In this document: positions 1-8,222 of the stretch, one piece after another
Layout of the letters: each line of letters begins with the position of its first letter
How positions within the stretch are numbered: the stretch's first letter is position 1
From: Vavraia culicis subsp. floridensis
Taxonomy: Eukaryota > Microsporidia > Pleistophoridae
Length of the DNA: 34,141 nt
NCBI RefSeq assembly: GCF_000192795.1
Contig: NW_007360656.1
Span: 1-34,141 of the forward strand
Direction of reading: 5' to 3'
The notes under the pieces: generated by a model
The model's input: the letters and a program-made list of their open reading frames with translations, nothing else
The model's database searches: none
Told to the model about the DNA's origin: nothing
Program-made: the position numbers and the translations under genes

Positions 1-536
1 AGTTTGGCAATGGAACAAATTAATATAGTTAGAAATTGTAGATGTTTTGCCGTGGCAGCAGTAATGCACCATCATACCGATGTAACTCCGTAGACCACCA
101 CAATTACTGTTAGTGCGTGTCTACAGTGCTTACTAAAAACCGTTTTGAGCACACCTAGGAAAAGATAGGAAAGGGAGTTGAAGCCAAGATAAAATGTTGG
201 CTTTGATCTGATAATATTTCAAATTTTAGTGTTCTATGCTTTTTTGAGATATTTACGCGTTTTTGCTATGAACAGGATTGATGTGAAAAAGCAGCAACGT
301 CATATGTCAATAATATCAATATCTGGCCTAGCTGTCTAAAAAGTCATAAACATGGGTGATATGTGAGCTGGGAAGAATAAGGGGAGATTTCTAAAATGAT
401 GAAGTAACCGGATTATCGCATTAAGAACTTGGGCTTAACGGTGTTTACAGCGCGTATCTCTTAAATGCCGTAAACGGTTCTTTTAAACTAACTTTATCAA
501 AATACTTCCACACCAGGCATATCACATACATCACAA

Positions 537-874
537 ATTTTTAAAGAATCACTTCTTGCTAAATCAATTATCTTAAATACTAACATGTAATATTATCAAA
601 TGCTCACTTCGCTACTTCCATCCATAAAACGGAGCAAAGTTCGAATGCTTATTGAACACCTCCAGACCTTTAACATGTCATGCTATGTTTTTCACTCGTT
701 TAAAATCTCTTGGTGGGGATCAAAGAATTAATTTCTATGGACAGTCATCCCCTTTAGAATTGTTCGTGCAGAACAGCTGAGAATGTTGGATAAAAAATGA
801 ATTGATGGCAATCTTTGCTCCTTTTTCATGCAGAGATGGAAAATAAATATTTTTTTCAAATTGGCCAATCATCT
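537..874 (+). repeat. 338-bp dispersed direct repeat, copy 1
   Basis: This block matches 29223-29560 in the same orientation, at a constant offset of 28686, with no indels and only two mismatches that I can find by eye (positions 623 and 661). Similarity stops abruptly at both ends. I see no terminal inverted repeats and no target-site duplication. The minus strand has a short open frame in both copies, but it resembles no family I know. It is probably a fragment of a mobile or dispersed element. Confidence 0.9.
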
Positions 875-1815
875 CTTGGTTTACACGAATGATGGTAGAA
901 AAGTTAAAATGAGAAGATTGCATTGGTATTAATGAACTACAAAATTCTAATCAATAATTTACGTGCACGATAAAGGATGAGATGAGCAAGCAGCAACAAA
1001 TCCTGATATAAGTACTTGAACGGTATTTAATTTAGCGCACTCAACGTGTATAAGGTTGTACTTCTATACGAGCAGTTAACGCTGTAAAGTAAGAAGCTAC
1101 TAAAGTTGTTTGATCTCATTTCTTGCGCCAGTGTGCTTACGTATCATTTTTTGTATTTTCTAAGCTAATTAAATATTTAAATATCCAAGGCTCATCGCAT
1201 TGGTTTGGACCCTCTAAACCGCGAACCAAAAGCCGTGGTCGGTCTCTGTGAAAAGAAGGTATGCTTGTTAGGGCAACATTGCGAAATGAGGGAAGTACAT
1301 TTTTAGCAAAAAACGCCTTAAAGAGCCAGCCATTCTCCATGTAATCATCTCAACTCGTCCGTTAGATTTGTAAGTTATGTCCTGAAACAGATTATTGTGC
1401 GAAACAACGCTGTTAATCGTTGTTGTTACCGATTGACTGAAGTGGCGGGTGTCAATCACTGGTATATTAATGACAACATTTCATAATTTACGCACGAATT
1501 GATGAGCTGTTTATTGACGTGATAAATCGTAAAATGATGTTTTTGTGTGTAAATCAAACAAAACAAAGATATGCAATACTTTATTATGCCCACCCATAAT
1601 AGGTATATTGCTGATTACATGCAATTATTCGGATTCGAAATAAATACCAAATAGAGAAATAGCAGCCGTGGTAGCTTGAGCACTATTTGCTTCATGCATT
1701 GCATAAACACACTTTAAAAAGTATAAAAGCGAAACGGTGTGCATGAATGCCACCTCCTCTTCTCCCTCCACCCCCAATCACAATCTGTCTCTTTTATATT
1801 CCTCCTTTAATTTAA

Positions 1816-1818
1816 CCC
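1816..1818 (+). promoter_or_regulatory. CCC start-proximal motif of the antiporter gene
   Basis: A CCC triplet one base before the ATG at 1820, following an AT-rich stretch (TTTAATTTAA). It fits the microsporidian CCC-like signal and supports this start. Confidence 0.5.
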
Positions 1819-1819
1819 T

Positions 1820-3103
1820 ATGCAACACTTCTTCGTTGTTTTGTCTCTGTACGGCATCTTTACGTTGATATTTGGCCTGGTATCTCTGCTCATAAAAGAG
1901 CGCCTTTATATCTCTGAGACCGTTATAGCCACTTTGTTCGGCATTGTCATTGGGCCAAAGGGTTTTGATATCCTGGAGTTCGAGGACTATCCAACGATGA
2001 TTTTCTACCTGTCACGGATGGTTATTTCCCTGCAGGTTGTTGCTGTGGGCACCATTGTTCCCAAGAGGTATGTGATGAAGCAGTTCCGCTCACTTTTCAT
2101 TCTGCTCGTTCCTCTGCTTGTCCTTACCTACGCGATCAGCACAGGCCTTACGTTCTACATGACCAATTTGGGGCTGTGGGCAAGCATGATCGTGGGAGCA
2201 TGTGTTACACCTACCGACCCCGTGCTTGCATCTTCTGTGCTCAAGGGCAAGTTCGCGAACCGCTACATACCCACCCATCTCCGACACCTTCTGATCCTTG
2301 AAAGTGGATTGAACGATGGTCTGGGCTTTCCTCTGCTCACTCTACCTATCTTTGCGATGCGTTATCCGTTCAAAAAGGCATTCAACAAGTGGCTCATCCA
2401 CACCTGGCTGTACGAAATATTCCTTGCGGTAATTATTGGCCTTGTAATCGGTTTCGTTGCCAAGAAATTGCTGGTCATATCTCACCGAAGAAATTTTATC
2501 GACAAGGAGAACATTCTTGCATATCTTCTCGCACTTGCGTTCGTTGTCACGGGCATTACAGGACTGCTCAAAAGCGATGACATCCTTGCATCGTTCTTCT
2601 GCGGCATGATATTTGCATGGGACGGTGAGTATCAGGACGAGATCAAAGACTGTTCGCTGTACGAAGTGCTTGATCTCATGATCAATGCCTCGTTTTTCAT
2701 TCTGTTCGGTGCATCCTTCACCTCTCACATTCGTTATTTGCCGCTTGCACTGCTTATCATTTTTCTACGCCGTTTACCGCTTATCATGCTTGGTCGTTCG
2801 TTCATCCCCCAGCTGTTTAACACCCGCGAAGCGTTCTTTGCCGGCTGGTACGGTCCGATAGGTGTAGGTGCCCTGTTCTTCATAACACATGCCAATGATT
2901 GCATTAAATTGGACGGTGAGCTGGTAAAGATTGTTAATATGATGGTGCTGTGCAGTGTTATACTGCATGGTACCACTGCGCCTATTATACATGTAAGCTT
3001 GAAGAAGAGAAAGCGGATTGATGAGGAGATGTACATGACCGAGAGTGAATATACGGAGGTGGAGAGTGATTATAAAGGGGAAGGGATCATGGCAGCGGAA
3101 TAA
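1820..3103 (+). CDS. NHA1: Nha1-type Na+(K+)/H+ antiporter, CPA family, lacking the long fungal tail
   Basis: Predicted polytopic membrane protein of 427 aa, expected to exchange alkali cations for protons. It is hydrophobic almost throughout. The N-terminus resembles fungal Nha1/Sod2 antiporters: a glycine-rich segment with IGPKGFDILEF at about 44-54, a TDPVLASS motif at about 132-139, and ESGLNDGLGFP at about 161-171, which carries the acidic transport-site region. The membrane domain ends near residue 400, followed by a short acidic tail. Yeast Nha1 has about 985 aa with a very long cytoplasmic tail, so this is a minimal transport core. The ATG at 1820 is preceded by CCC, and the stop codon overlaps an AATAAA at 3099-3104. 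An intracellular parasite could use it for ion and pH balance against host cytosol (inference). Confidence 0.9.
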   Translation: MQHFFVVLSLYGIFTLIFGLVSLLIKERLYISETVIATLFGIVIGPKGFDILEFEDYPTMIFYLSRMVISLQVVAVGTIVPKRYVMKQFRSLFILLVPLLVLTYAISTGLTFYMTNLGLWASMIVGACVTPTDPVLASSVLKGKFANRYIPTHLRHLLILESGLNDGLGFPLLTLPIFAMRYPFKKAFNKWLIHTWLYEIFLAVIIGLVIGFVAKKLLVISHRRNFIDKENILAYLLALAFVVTGITGLLKSDDILASFFCGMIFAWDGEYQDEIKDCSLYEVLDLMINASFFILFGASFTSHIRYLPLALLIIFLRRLPLIMLGRSFIPQLFNTREAFFAGWYGPIGVGALFFITHANDCIKLDGELVKIVNMMVLCSVILHGTTAPIIHVSLKKRKRIDEEMYMTESEYTEVESDYKGEGIMAAE

Positions 3104-3141
3104 AGCGGAATTAATTGGAATTGACAGAAATAAAGTGAATG

Positions 3142-3385
3142 AAGTGGATGAGTGTGAAGAAGTGGATGAGTGTGAAAAAGTGGATGAGTGAAGAAGTGGA
3201 TGAGTGTGAAAAAGTGGATGAGTGAAAAAGTGGATGAGTGTGAAAAAGTGGATGAGTGTGAAAAAGTGAATGAGTGTGAAGAAGTGGATGAGTGTGAAGA
3301 AGTGGATGAGTGTGAAAAAGTGAATGAGTGTGAAGAAGTGGATGAGTGAAAAAGTGGATGAGTGAAGAAGTGGATGAGTGTGGAG
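3142..3385 (+). repeat. Minisatellite, about 14 units of 16-18 bp, purine-rich on plus strand
   Basis: About 14 copies of a unit built around GTGGATGAGTGTGAAGAA, with AA/GA variants and shortened copies lacking TG. It starts about 40 bp after the antiporter stop. The plus strand, which is the sense strand of both flanking genes, has almost no C. The open frame running through it on the other strand is a by-product of the repeat. Confidence 0.9.
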
Positions 3386-4043
3386 AAATGCGAAGATCGC
3401 TGTGAATAGTTGAAGGTAAGAAACGCCTTGATCAACTCATCGAGTGAAAACAAGAAAATACCTTCTAAAAAAACACTTAGCACTACATGAAAAAAAAGAA
3501 GATGCGTCGGAGTAACAGAGTAATGCGCCTTTCCTCCACTAAAAGTGCCATAAAGGGATTAAACCACCTTTTCAACCATTTCTGTTTCGTACGGTGTACT
3601 GTACGAAGGTGCATGGTAATGAGTGAAAAGTATTTGTGGGATGTTCCACGCATCTGTGCATGATATTAAGGGGACATTGCATGCAAAATATTGGTACAGT
3701 GCGAGTCACGTAGAAATGCTTGTGGTGTTGATCAGAAAATACGTACCTGATCTGTGCTAGAAGATCAGTTCGTAGAGAGCGTACTTATTTTTTACTGCCT
3801 TCCAACATTGTCTGCCTTTGCCATTCTTCTATCTCCTTGCTGTTGTTTCCTCCGCCCCTTCCTTCTATTTCTGCCTATCACCGCATGTTGGTGCATCATT
3901 TCTCTTGATTTTGTTCAACTTTCTCTTACGCTTCACATAAAAACCTTTTTTCCATTCTGTGCTCGTTTTCAGCGGCCCACAGCCCTTTACACACCACATC
4001 CGATAAATCCATCATTATTTGTGTACACCACGCTAAAAAATAA

Positions 4044-4071
4044 AAAATAAATTTTTTAAAATTCGTACCCC
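4044..4071 (+). promoter_or_regulatory. AT-rich patch plus CCCC motif of the S19e gene
   Basis: An AT-only stretch is followed by GTACCCC (C run at 4068-4071), 14 bases before the ATG at 4086. The same GTACCCC wording occurs in front of the eIF1 gene. Confidence 0.6.
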
Positions 4072-4085
4072 AAAAAACGGAAAGA

Positions 4086-4514
4086 ATGCAAAGCCGCATA
4101 TACCAAGTAGATCCAACATCATTCATAGGCACGCTATCATCACACCTAAAGAACAACAACCTTCTGACTCAGCCACAAAATATTGATATAATAAAATCGT
4201 GCAGCGGCAAACAGAACGCTCCTCTCGACCCTGACTGGTTGTACGTGCGAGCGGCGTCCGTGTACCGCCATTTCCTTACTGCACACTTCAAGAACGAGCG
4301 TATTACAGTGACACGGCTGGCGAGTCTTTATGGATGCAAAAAAGACAGGGGATCACGGCCTGGTAAGAAGGTGAGGGCGAGCAAGGGGCATTTAAGGAGT
4401 ATTGTTAGGGATTTTGGAAAGTTGGGATGGCTTGTTGAGGATGACAAGGGCAAGTTTGTGAGTGAGGATGGTATTAAGCTGAGTGAGCAGTTGATTGAGA
4501 AGATATTGAGTTAA
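4086..4514 (+). CDS. RPS19: 40S ribosomal protein S19e
   Basis: Encodes 142 aa, the normal eukaryotic S19e length. Family features are visible in order: LDPDWLYVRAASVYRHF at about 47-63, then VTRLASLYGCKKDRGSRPGK at about 74-93, then LRSIVRDFGKLGWLVED at about 103-119. S19e sits in the head of the small ribosomal subunit and is needed for 18S rRNA maturation in yeast and humans. The gene is uninterrupted; ribosomal protein genes are where microsporidia most often keep introns, and none is evident here. The start is fixed by the CCCC motif at 4068-4071 and by similarity beginning close to the N-terminus. Confidence 0.97.
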   Translation: MQSRIYQVDPTSFIGTLSSHLKNNNLLTQPQNIDIIKSCSGKQNAPLDPDWLYVRAASVYRHFLTAHFKNERITVTRLASLYGCKKDRGSRPGKKVRASKGHLRSIVRDFGKLGWLVEDDKGKFVSEDGIKLSEQLIEKILS

Positions 4515-4863
4515 AGTATTATTGATTTGAGGTGTTCTTACGTATTTTTAGTTTTAGTGTTATTTTAATCATATTTTATTCCACATCGCATTTTACTCTA
4601 CATCATTGCCTCGTGCTTTTGTTACAGGCACGTTTCGTACCACAACAGGTCTGAAGAAGAGAACCTACCGTAAAAAATTTGCTCCATAAAATTGAATTAC
4701 CATGGAGAAGATGAAAATATTTTTAGGAATGCAAAAATCACCGGCCCTGGAGAATGATTGCACGCAATTTCTCACAAGCCCTGAGCTGAGCAGCAGCAAA
4801 ATACACCGTAAAACCTAAAATATGTAAATAATGCACCAAATGTTAAAACAGCACCAACCTATT
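4515..4863. other. Convergent intergenic stretch between S19e and eIF1 genes
   Basis: This 349-bp AT-rich gap separates the 3' ends of two convergent genes. I see no gene or RNA in it. Confidence 0.6.
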
Positions 4864-5139
4864 TTACTTCTTTCCATGTACCACAATCTTAACATCACCC
4901 AACATTCTCCCAAGCACATCCCCGATACTGAACGAGTAGTCGCCCTGCAACTGCACGACCTTCTTGTCCTTGGACAGGTTACCACCACACGACAGCTTAC
5001 GTCTCAGTTCCTTAAGAATATCCGTTATCATCTCGTCTTCTATGCCTGTTATCGTTGTAACCTTCTTTTTGCCGTATATCTGTTGGATGCGCACATGAAT
5101 CTGCTTTTCGTTGTCCATTGGTGTTAGTTCATGGGACAT
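4864..5139 (-). CDS. SUI1: Translation initiation factor eIF1 (SUI1)
   Basis: Encodes 91 aa. After a short N-terminus the SUI1 core begins: IHVRIQQIYGKKKVTTITGI at about 16-35, a predicted helix ending in KELRRKLSCGG, then DKKVVQLQGDYSFSIGDVL and a C-terminal IVVHGKK. eIF1 binds the small subunit near the P site and enforces AUG selection. This is shorter than yeast eIF1 (108 aa) only at the N-terminus. The open frame continues upstream without an ATG through a 24-bp tandem array (24 is a multiple of 3, so the frame stays open). The first in-frame ATG at 5139, with CCCC 14 bases before it, is therefore the best start. Confidence 0.95.
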   Translation of the reverse strand: MSHELTPMDNEKQIHVRIQQIYGKKKVTTITGIEDEMITDILKELRRKLSCGGNLSKDKKVVQLQGDYSFSIGDVLGRMLGDVKIVVHGKK

Positions 5140-5153
5140 GAAAGAATTGCCTA

Positions 5154-5157
5154 GGGG
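5154..5157 (-). promoter_or_regulatory. CCCC motif (GTACCCC) of the eIF1 gene
   Basis: GGGG on the plus strand reads GTACCCC on the sense strand, 14 bases before the ATG at 5139. It supports that start over any longer frame. Confidence 0.55.
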
Positions 5158-5190
5158 TACGAAGATTTTACGTAGATATGGAGGATTTGG

Positions 5191-5302
5191 TGAGCACAGG
5201 CAAAAGGGATGGGGTGAGCACAGATAAAAGGGATGGGGTGAGCACAGATAAAAGGGATGGGGTGAGCACAGGCAAAAGGGATGGAGTGAGCACAGATAAA
5301 AA
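5191..5302 (-). repeat. 24-bp tandem array, about 4.7 units, upstream of eIF1
   Basis: Units starting at 5191, 5215, 5239, 5263 and 5287 share TGAGCACAGATAAAAGGG followed by ATGGGG, with minor variants. The eIF1 sense strand is C/T-rich through the array. It starts about 50 bp before the eIF1 start codon, so it probably sits in the promoter. Confidence 0.9.
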
Positions 5303-5791
5303 GCAATGATTAATAAAAAAAAGAAAATCACATTTAATCAACATGCACAAGCAAAAAATAAAAAGCGATGAGCACACCGGTTCAGCGGTTAAAAAAAGTA
5401 TTGAGGGTGTGATAAATACCAAAAGGGAAGGAATAAAATATTTGATTGGTGAAGGGTGCATGAGGGTGTTAGCGAAGTAGTAAGGGTTGGTGTACGGGGT
5501 AAGAAACGAAGAGGTGGTAAAAATGAGAATTAGAGCAACGCTCTAACACAGCACCTATCATTAACTGGTGCTACTCCACGTGCTACATCCTTATTGATCC
5601 GTTTACCACAGGTAGCACGGCTGATTACGTACACCGTATTTTTTGCACAGTGCGAAGAACGGTTCTATGCTTTAGCACGAGCGGTAATTTCTAACCGTTT
5701 TAAATAACGTAATAAAATATTTTAGTGGTGTTTAAAAACGATTTAAACAACAGTTTAGCCCTGGTCTAAGCGCATCAACCCTAACAAATCA

Positions 5792-6430
5792 CTACTTGCT
5801 GTTCCTTATCCTTCCGTACACGTGGTACACCGTTCTTCTATTCTCGTGCTTAACCCCCCGTTCACTACCCCTAGCAAACAACCATTCCTTCAGCTCATCA
5901 CTAACACCCTCAAAACAGTGTGCCATCTCCTCGTACACCCTGAGAGTGCCCAAAGGTGCACTCAACATGTCATCAACCACCAGCATGAAATTGAAAGCGC
6001 GCTCAACGTACCGCCTCAGCACGTAGTTCTTGATTTGCACGTTCCTCAGCTCAAACAGCACACATTCATGCTCCGCATTGACCCTCAACCGCTCATACAC
6101 CGCAAGCATGAGGAAGTAGAACTTGTCGGCGAACCTGCTCTCTATCTCAGCGCTGTCTACGTAGCGGAAAATGTGCAGCAGCATGGATGCATCGAGCTGA
6201 TCGATCATTTTAAGGATGTAATCTGTGCATGTGGTGTAGCATGGCATTGTGTACACCGAGTACACCAGGGCGGGTACGTGGATGGGTAGGAGATGGGGAA
6301 GGATGGGAATGACTTGGTACTTGTCGGGTGTAGAGGACGAGTTGAGGATCGTTAGAATGGCATCTATCCGATCGGGACTGGGCGTGTGAATGGTGTTGAT
6401 TGGCACAGTAGGGAGTGGTTGATCGTTCAT
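5792..6430 (-). CDS. Unrecognised 212-aa protein
   Basis: I do not recognise a family. The protein starts with a proline-rich 20 residues; the rest reads as amphipathic helices, with aromatic/arginine-rich stretches such as YERLRVNAEHECVLFELRNV and YVLRRYVERAFNFMLVVDD, and a basic end. No membrane segment or signal peptide is obvious. The frame is open up to 6589, but that end has a non-ATG codon, and an earlier ATG (6529) has no C run close to it. The ATG at 6430 has CCCC four bases upstream, preceded by an AT-rich patch, so I place the start there. Codon-like composition across 640 bp and the start signal make a real gene likely. Confidence 0.75.
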   Translation of the reverse strand: MNDQPLPTVPINTIHTPSPDRIDAILTILNSSSTPDKYQVIPILPHLLPIHVPALVYSVYTMPCYTTCTDYILKMIDQLDASMLLHIFRYVDSAEIESRFADKFYFLMLAVYERLRVNAEHECVLFELRNVQIKNYVLRRYVERAFNFMLVVDDMLSAPLGTLRVYEEMAHCFEGVSDELKEWLFARGSERGVKHENRRTVYHVYGRIRNSK

Positions 6431-6434
6431 AACA

Positions 6435-6438
6435 GGGG
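6435..6438 (-). promoter_or_regulatory. CCCC motif of the 212-aa gene
   Basis: Sense-strand CCCC four bases before the ATG at 6430, with an AT-rich patch upstream (about 6447-6463). It decides the start of this gene. Confidence 0.55.
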
Positions 6439-6560
6439 CAGTAAATCGTAAAAATATTTTATGAGCTGTGGATGGGAGTGGGGAACGGAGAGTGGTACGG
6501 GATGGCAAGGAGGGAGTTGAAAGTTGCATGGCAGGTTGATAACGTAGGATGAAAAGGTCT

Positions 6561-6713
6561 TCTAACACCGCAGTGCGTGCTCGTCTCAATTGCCATTACT
6601 AGCAATTCTTCCTCCACGGCATTGTCTAACACCGCAGTGCGTGCTCGTCTCAATTGCCATTACTAGCAATTCTTCCTCCACGGCATTGTCTAACACCGCA
6701 GTGCGTGTTCGTC
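6561..6713 (+). repeat. 64-bp tandem repeat, about 2.4 copies
   Basis: Units begin at 6561, 6625 and 6689 with TCTAACACCGCAGTGCGTG. The first two are identical over 64 bp as far as I can see; the third diverges after about 25 bp (near 6713). The array is in the shared upstream region of the divergent 212-aa and PHO88 genes. Confidence 0.9.
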
Positions 6714-6783
6714 ACTTCAAATACGCTTGCAATTGCAATCCCAGCACAGGTAGGAACGGTCCACGGCTCTCTCAGAACGTACT

Positions 6784-6891
6784 GCTTGGTGTTGAACTGC
6801 TGTTCAAGAAATGAAAAGCACGCATTTACTTCGCTGCTCAACGCGTGCTACAACGCTGCTTTTCATTTTGAGCAGCAGTTCAACACCAAGC
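6784..6891. repeat. Long inverted repeat (about 35-nt arms, 36-nt loop)
   Basis: The arm at 6784-6820 begins GCTTGGTGTTGAACTGCTG. The arm at 6857-6891 ends with its exact reverse complement, CAGCAGTTCAACACCAAGC. The inner halves (TGAAAAGCA and TGCTTTTCA) also pair, with a small mismatch or bulge between. A shorter GCACGC/GCGTGC pair lies inside the loop. A stable hairpin or cruciform is expected. Confidence 0.88.
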
Positions 6892-7516
6892 GGGCCACGC
6901 AACTACCGCGGTCAAACACTTCCACAGCACTCATACGGAACAACAACTTGCCATTGCTGTGTGATCCTCTCCACCAGGCACGTACCAAGCAAGCCTTCCC
7001 TACACGGTAGATTCAAGCCCAGAAACGGTGCGTGTTAACCGCTCCTGAACCATCCATGATCACCACGTTCTCGTTGTGGGATGTACAGCCTTGTACGTTG
7101 ATAATTTCCTCATTTGTTCCAATGCTCGTCACATTTCTTCATTTTATCCTTCGTATGTTTTTTGCTGACCGTTAAAGATGAGCTGTCAAGCATTTACAAC
7201 AAATTTTCACTTTTTTTCTTCTCGTATCCGTGATGAGTAGAGCGTTGATAATTCTGGTGAGTTCACTGTTTCTTCTCATCGCTGTGTGGTACTGCCAAGT
7301 ATTTTTTTGTTTATGCAAGAATTTTCCCTTTTTATACCTGCTGTGCCCATCGCGTGCATAAATAATGAACTGAGCTGCACTACCCGATTGTTTTGTTATT
7401 TTCGCTCTCATGGTGCACAGAAGTGCACCTCGCGCCTTCAATTCGTGAACGTGTGCACCCCACAATTTTAATTTCGTTTTATTTTTTCATCGAATTTAAT
7501 TTGAAATTTTTATTGA

Positions 7517-7521
7517 CCCCC
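7517..7521 (+). promoter_or_regulatory. CCCCC motif of the PHO88 gene
   Basis: CCCCC 11 bases before the ATG at 7533, directly after an AT-rich patch (about 7483-7514). Confidence 0.6.
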
Positions 7522-7532
7522 AGAAAAACACG

Positions 7533-8222
7533 ATGGAAATTCCTTTGACAAGCATAGACCAGGCACTTAACATCGTTGCATCGCTGGTGTGCATGCAAGC
7601 AACGAAGTACGTTGAGCTGTCCCGTCCGCTCTATCTGTGGACACTTCGTGTTCTGTACGTTGTAAGTCAGCTGTTGTTGTTCCTGTGCGTGCATCTCATC
7701 AAGAAGAGCATAGTGCGGCAGAATGACAGGCGGCTGGTGAAGGTGCCGCGCGAGCTGAAATGGAACGAAGTGCCTGAGACAAGCGAGGAAGAGTTTGAAG
7801 AGATAACTTACAGTGAGTACGATACAAGGGAGGTTGGACGGCTCGTCAAGAGTGCGCTGTTTCAGGTTCCGATCGTTTTGTTCTTGCATCTTAAGTTTGG
7901 ACTGCCGCAGCCGCTTGCGCTCCAGGCTATTTCTATCATCAAATCGTTCTTCCTTAATCCACTGTTCATCGCGCATCTGAGACATAAAAGCGTTTTGAGG
8001 CCTTTTGATAAGAACGTGCTCTTTGGCAAGGCTAAGGAGACCAGCGAGGAGAGGAGAAAAAGAGAGGGTGAAACCGAAGAGGAGAGTAGGAATGTGGAGG
8101 AAAAAGTGAAAGATGTGACGGATGGTATTGTTGATACAGAGAAGGAGACGAGTACGGTCAAGGAGCAAAGTATTGATAAGGAGGTGAATGAGAACAGTAG
8201 CACGAAAAGGAGAGAGGAATAA
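7533..8222 (+). CDS. PHO88: PHO88/SND3-like ER membrane protein
   Basis: Encodes 229 aa. The first 160 residues follow fungal Pho88: an N-terminal helix, a membrane segment at about 33-56, IKKSIVRQNDRRLVKV at about 56-71, an acidic linker, ITYSEYDTREVGRLVKSA at about 91-108, a second hydrophobic stretch at about 109-122, then PLALQAISIIKSFFLNPLF and HLRHKSVLRPF. Yeast Pho88 (Snd3) is an ER membrane protein of the SND route, which inserts proteins with internal or C-terminal membrane segments; the phosphate-transport name is historical. The last 65 residues form an unusually long K/E-rich tail absent from yeast Pho88 (188 aa). Start supported by CCCCC at 7517-7521. Confidence 0.87.
   Translation: MEIPLTSIDQALNIVASLVCMQATKYVELSRPLYLWTLRVLYVVSQLLLFLCVHLIKKSIVRQNDRRLVKVPRELKWNEVPETSEEEFEEITYSEYDTREVGRLVKSALFQVPIVLFLHLKFGLPQPLALQAISIIKSFFLNPLFIAHLRHKSVLRPFDKNVLFGKAKETSEERRKREGETEEESRNVEEKVKDVTDGIVDTEKETSTVKEQSIDKEVNENSSTKRREE

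Larger units (their letters stand above)
1..1819. other. AT-rich non-coding stretch upstream of the antiporter gene
   Basis: No convincing gene is seen. The stretch holds one copy of a 338-bp dispersed repeat (537-874) and short minus-strand open frames (about 735-923 and 1137-1459) without recognisable domains. The last 75 bases before the antiporter start (about 1745-1815) are strongly pyrimidine-rich on the plus strand, as in front of several other genes here. Confidence 0.6.
3104..4085. other. Intergenic stretch between antiporter and S19e genes
   Basis: Contains the 3142-3385 minisatellite, a small inverted repeat (TTCGTAC at 3586-3592 and GTACGAA at 3601-3607), and a plus-strand pyrimidine-rich region at about 3780-3900 leading to the S19e gene. 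The 98-codon frame at 3754-4050 is pyrimidine-driven (F/L/P/S-rich) and I do not call it a gene. Confidence 0.6.
5140..5791. other. Intergenic stretch between eIF1 and the 212-aa gene
   Basis: Holds the eIF1-proximal 24-bp array; the rest (5303-5791) shows no gene or recognisable element. Confidence 0.55.
6431..7532. other. Divergent intergenic region between the 212-aa and PHO88 genes
   Basis: This 1.1-kb region is upstream of both neighbours. It contains the 64-bp tandem repeat and the long inverted repeat; 6892-7500 has no recognisable gene. Plus-strand open frames across 6590-7040 owe their length to the repeats. Confidence 0.6.

Noticed and set aside
735..923. Minus frame shared with 29421-29618 considered as a conserved peptide
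   Set aside because: The shared residues simply reflect the near-identical 338-bp DNA repeat; no evidence of selection on the protein.
3070..3483. 137-codon minus-strand frame rich in His/Ser/Thr/Phe
   Set aside because: It is the translation of the minisatellite; unit length keeps the frame open and there is no domain or start signal.
3754..4050. 98-codon plus frame before S19e
   Set aside because: Pyrimidine-rich promoter-like DNA; hydrophobic low-complexity translation, no C-run signal, no family likeness.
4864..5331. Longer eIF1 with repeated CLCSPHPF units at the N-terminus
   Set aside because: There is no ATG upstream of 5139; the extension is the 24-bp array, and the C-run signal lies before 5139.
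6590..7038. Overlapping plus frames up to 118 codons
   Set aside because: Built from the 64-bp tandem repeat and the inverted repeat; translation has no recognisable domain.
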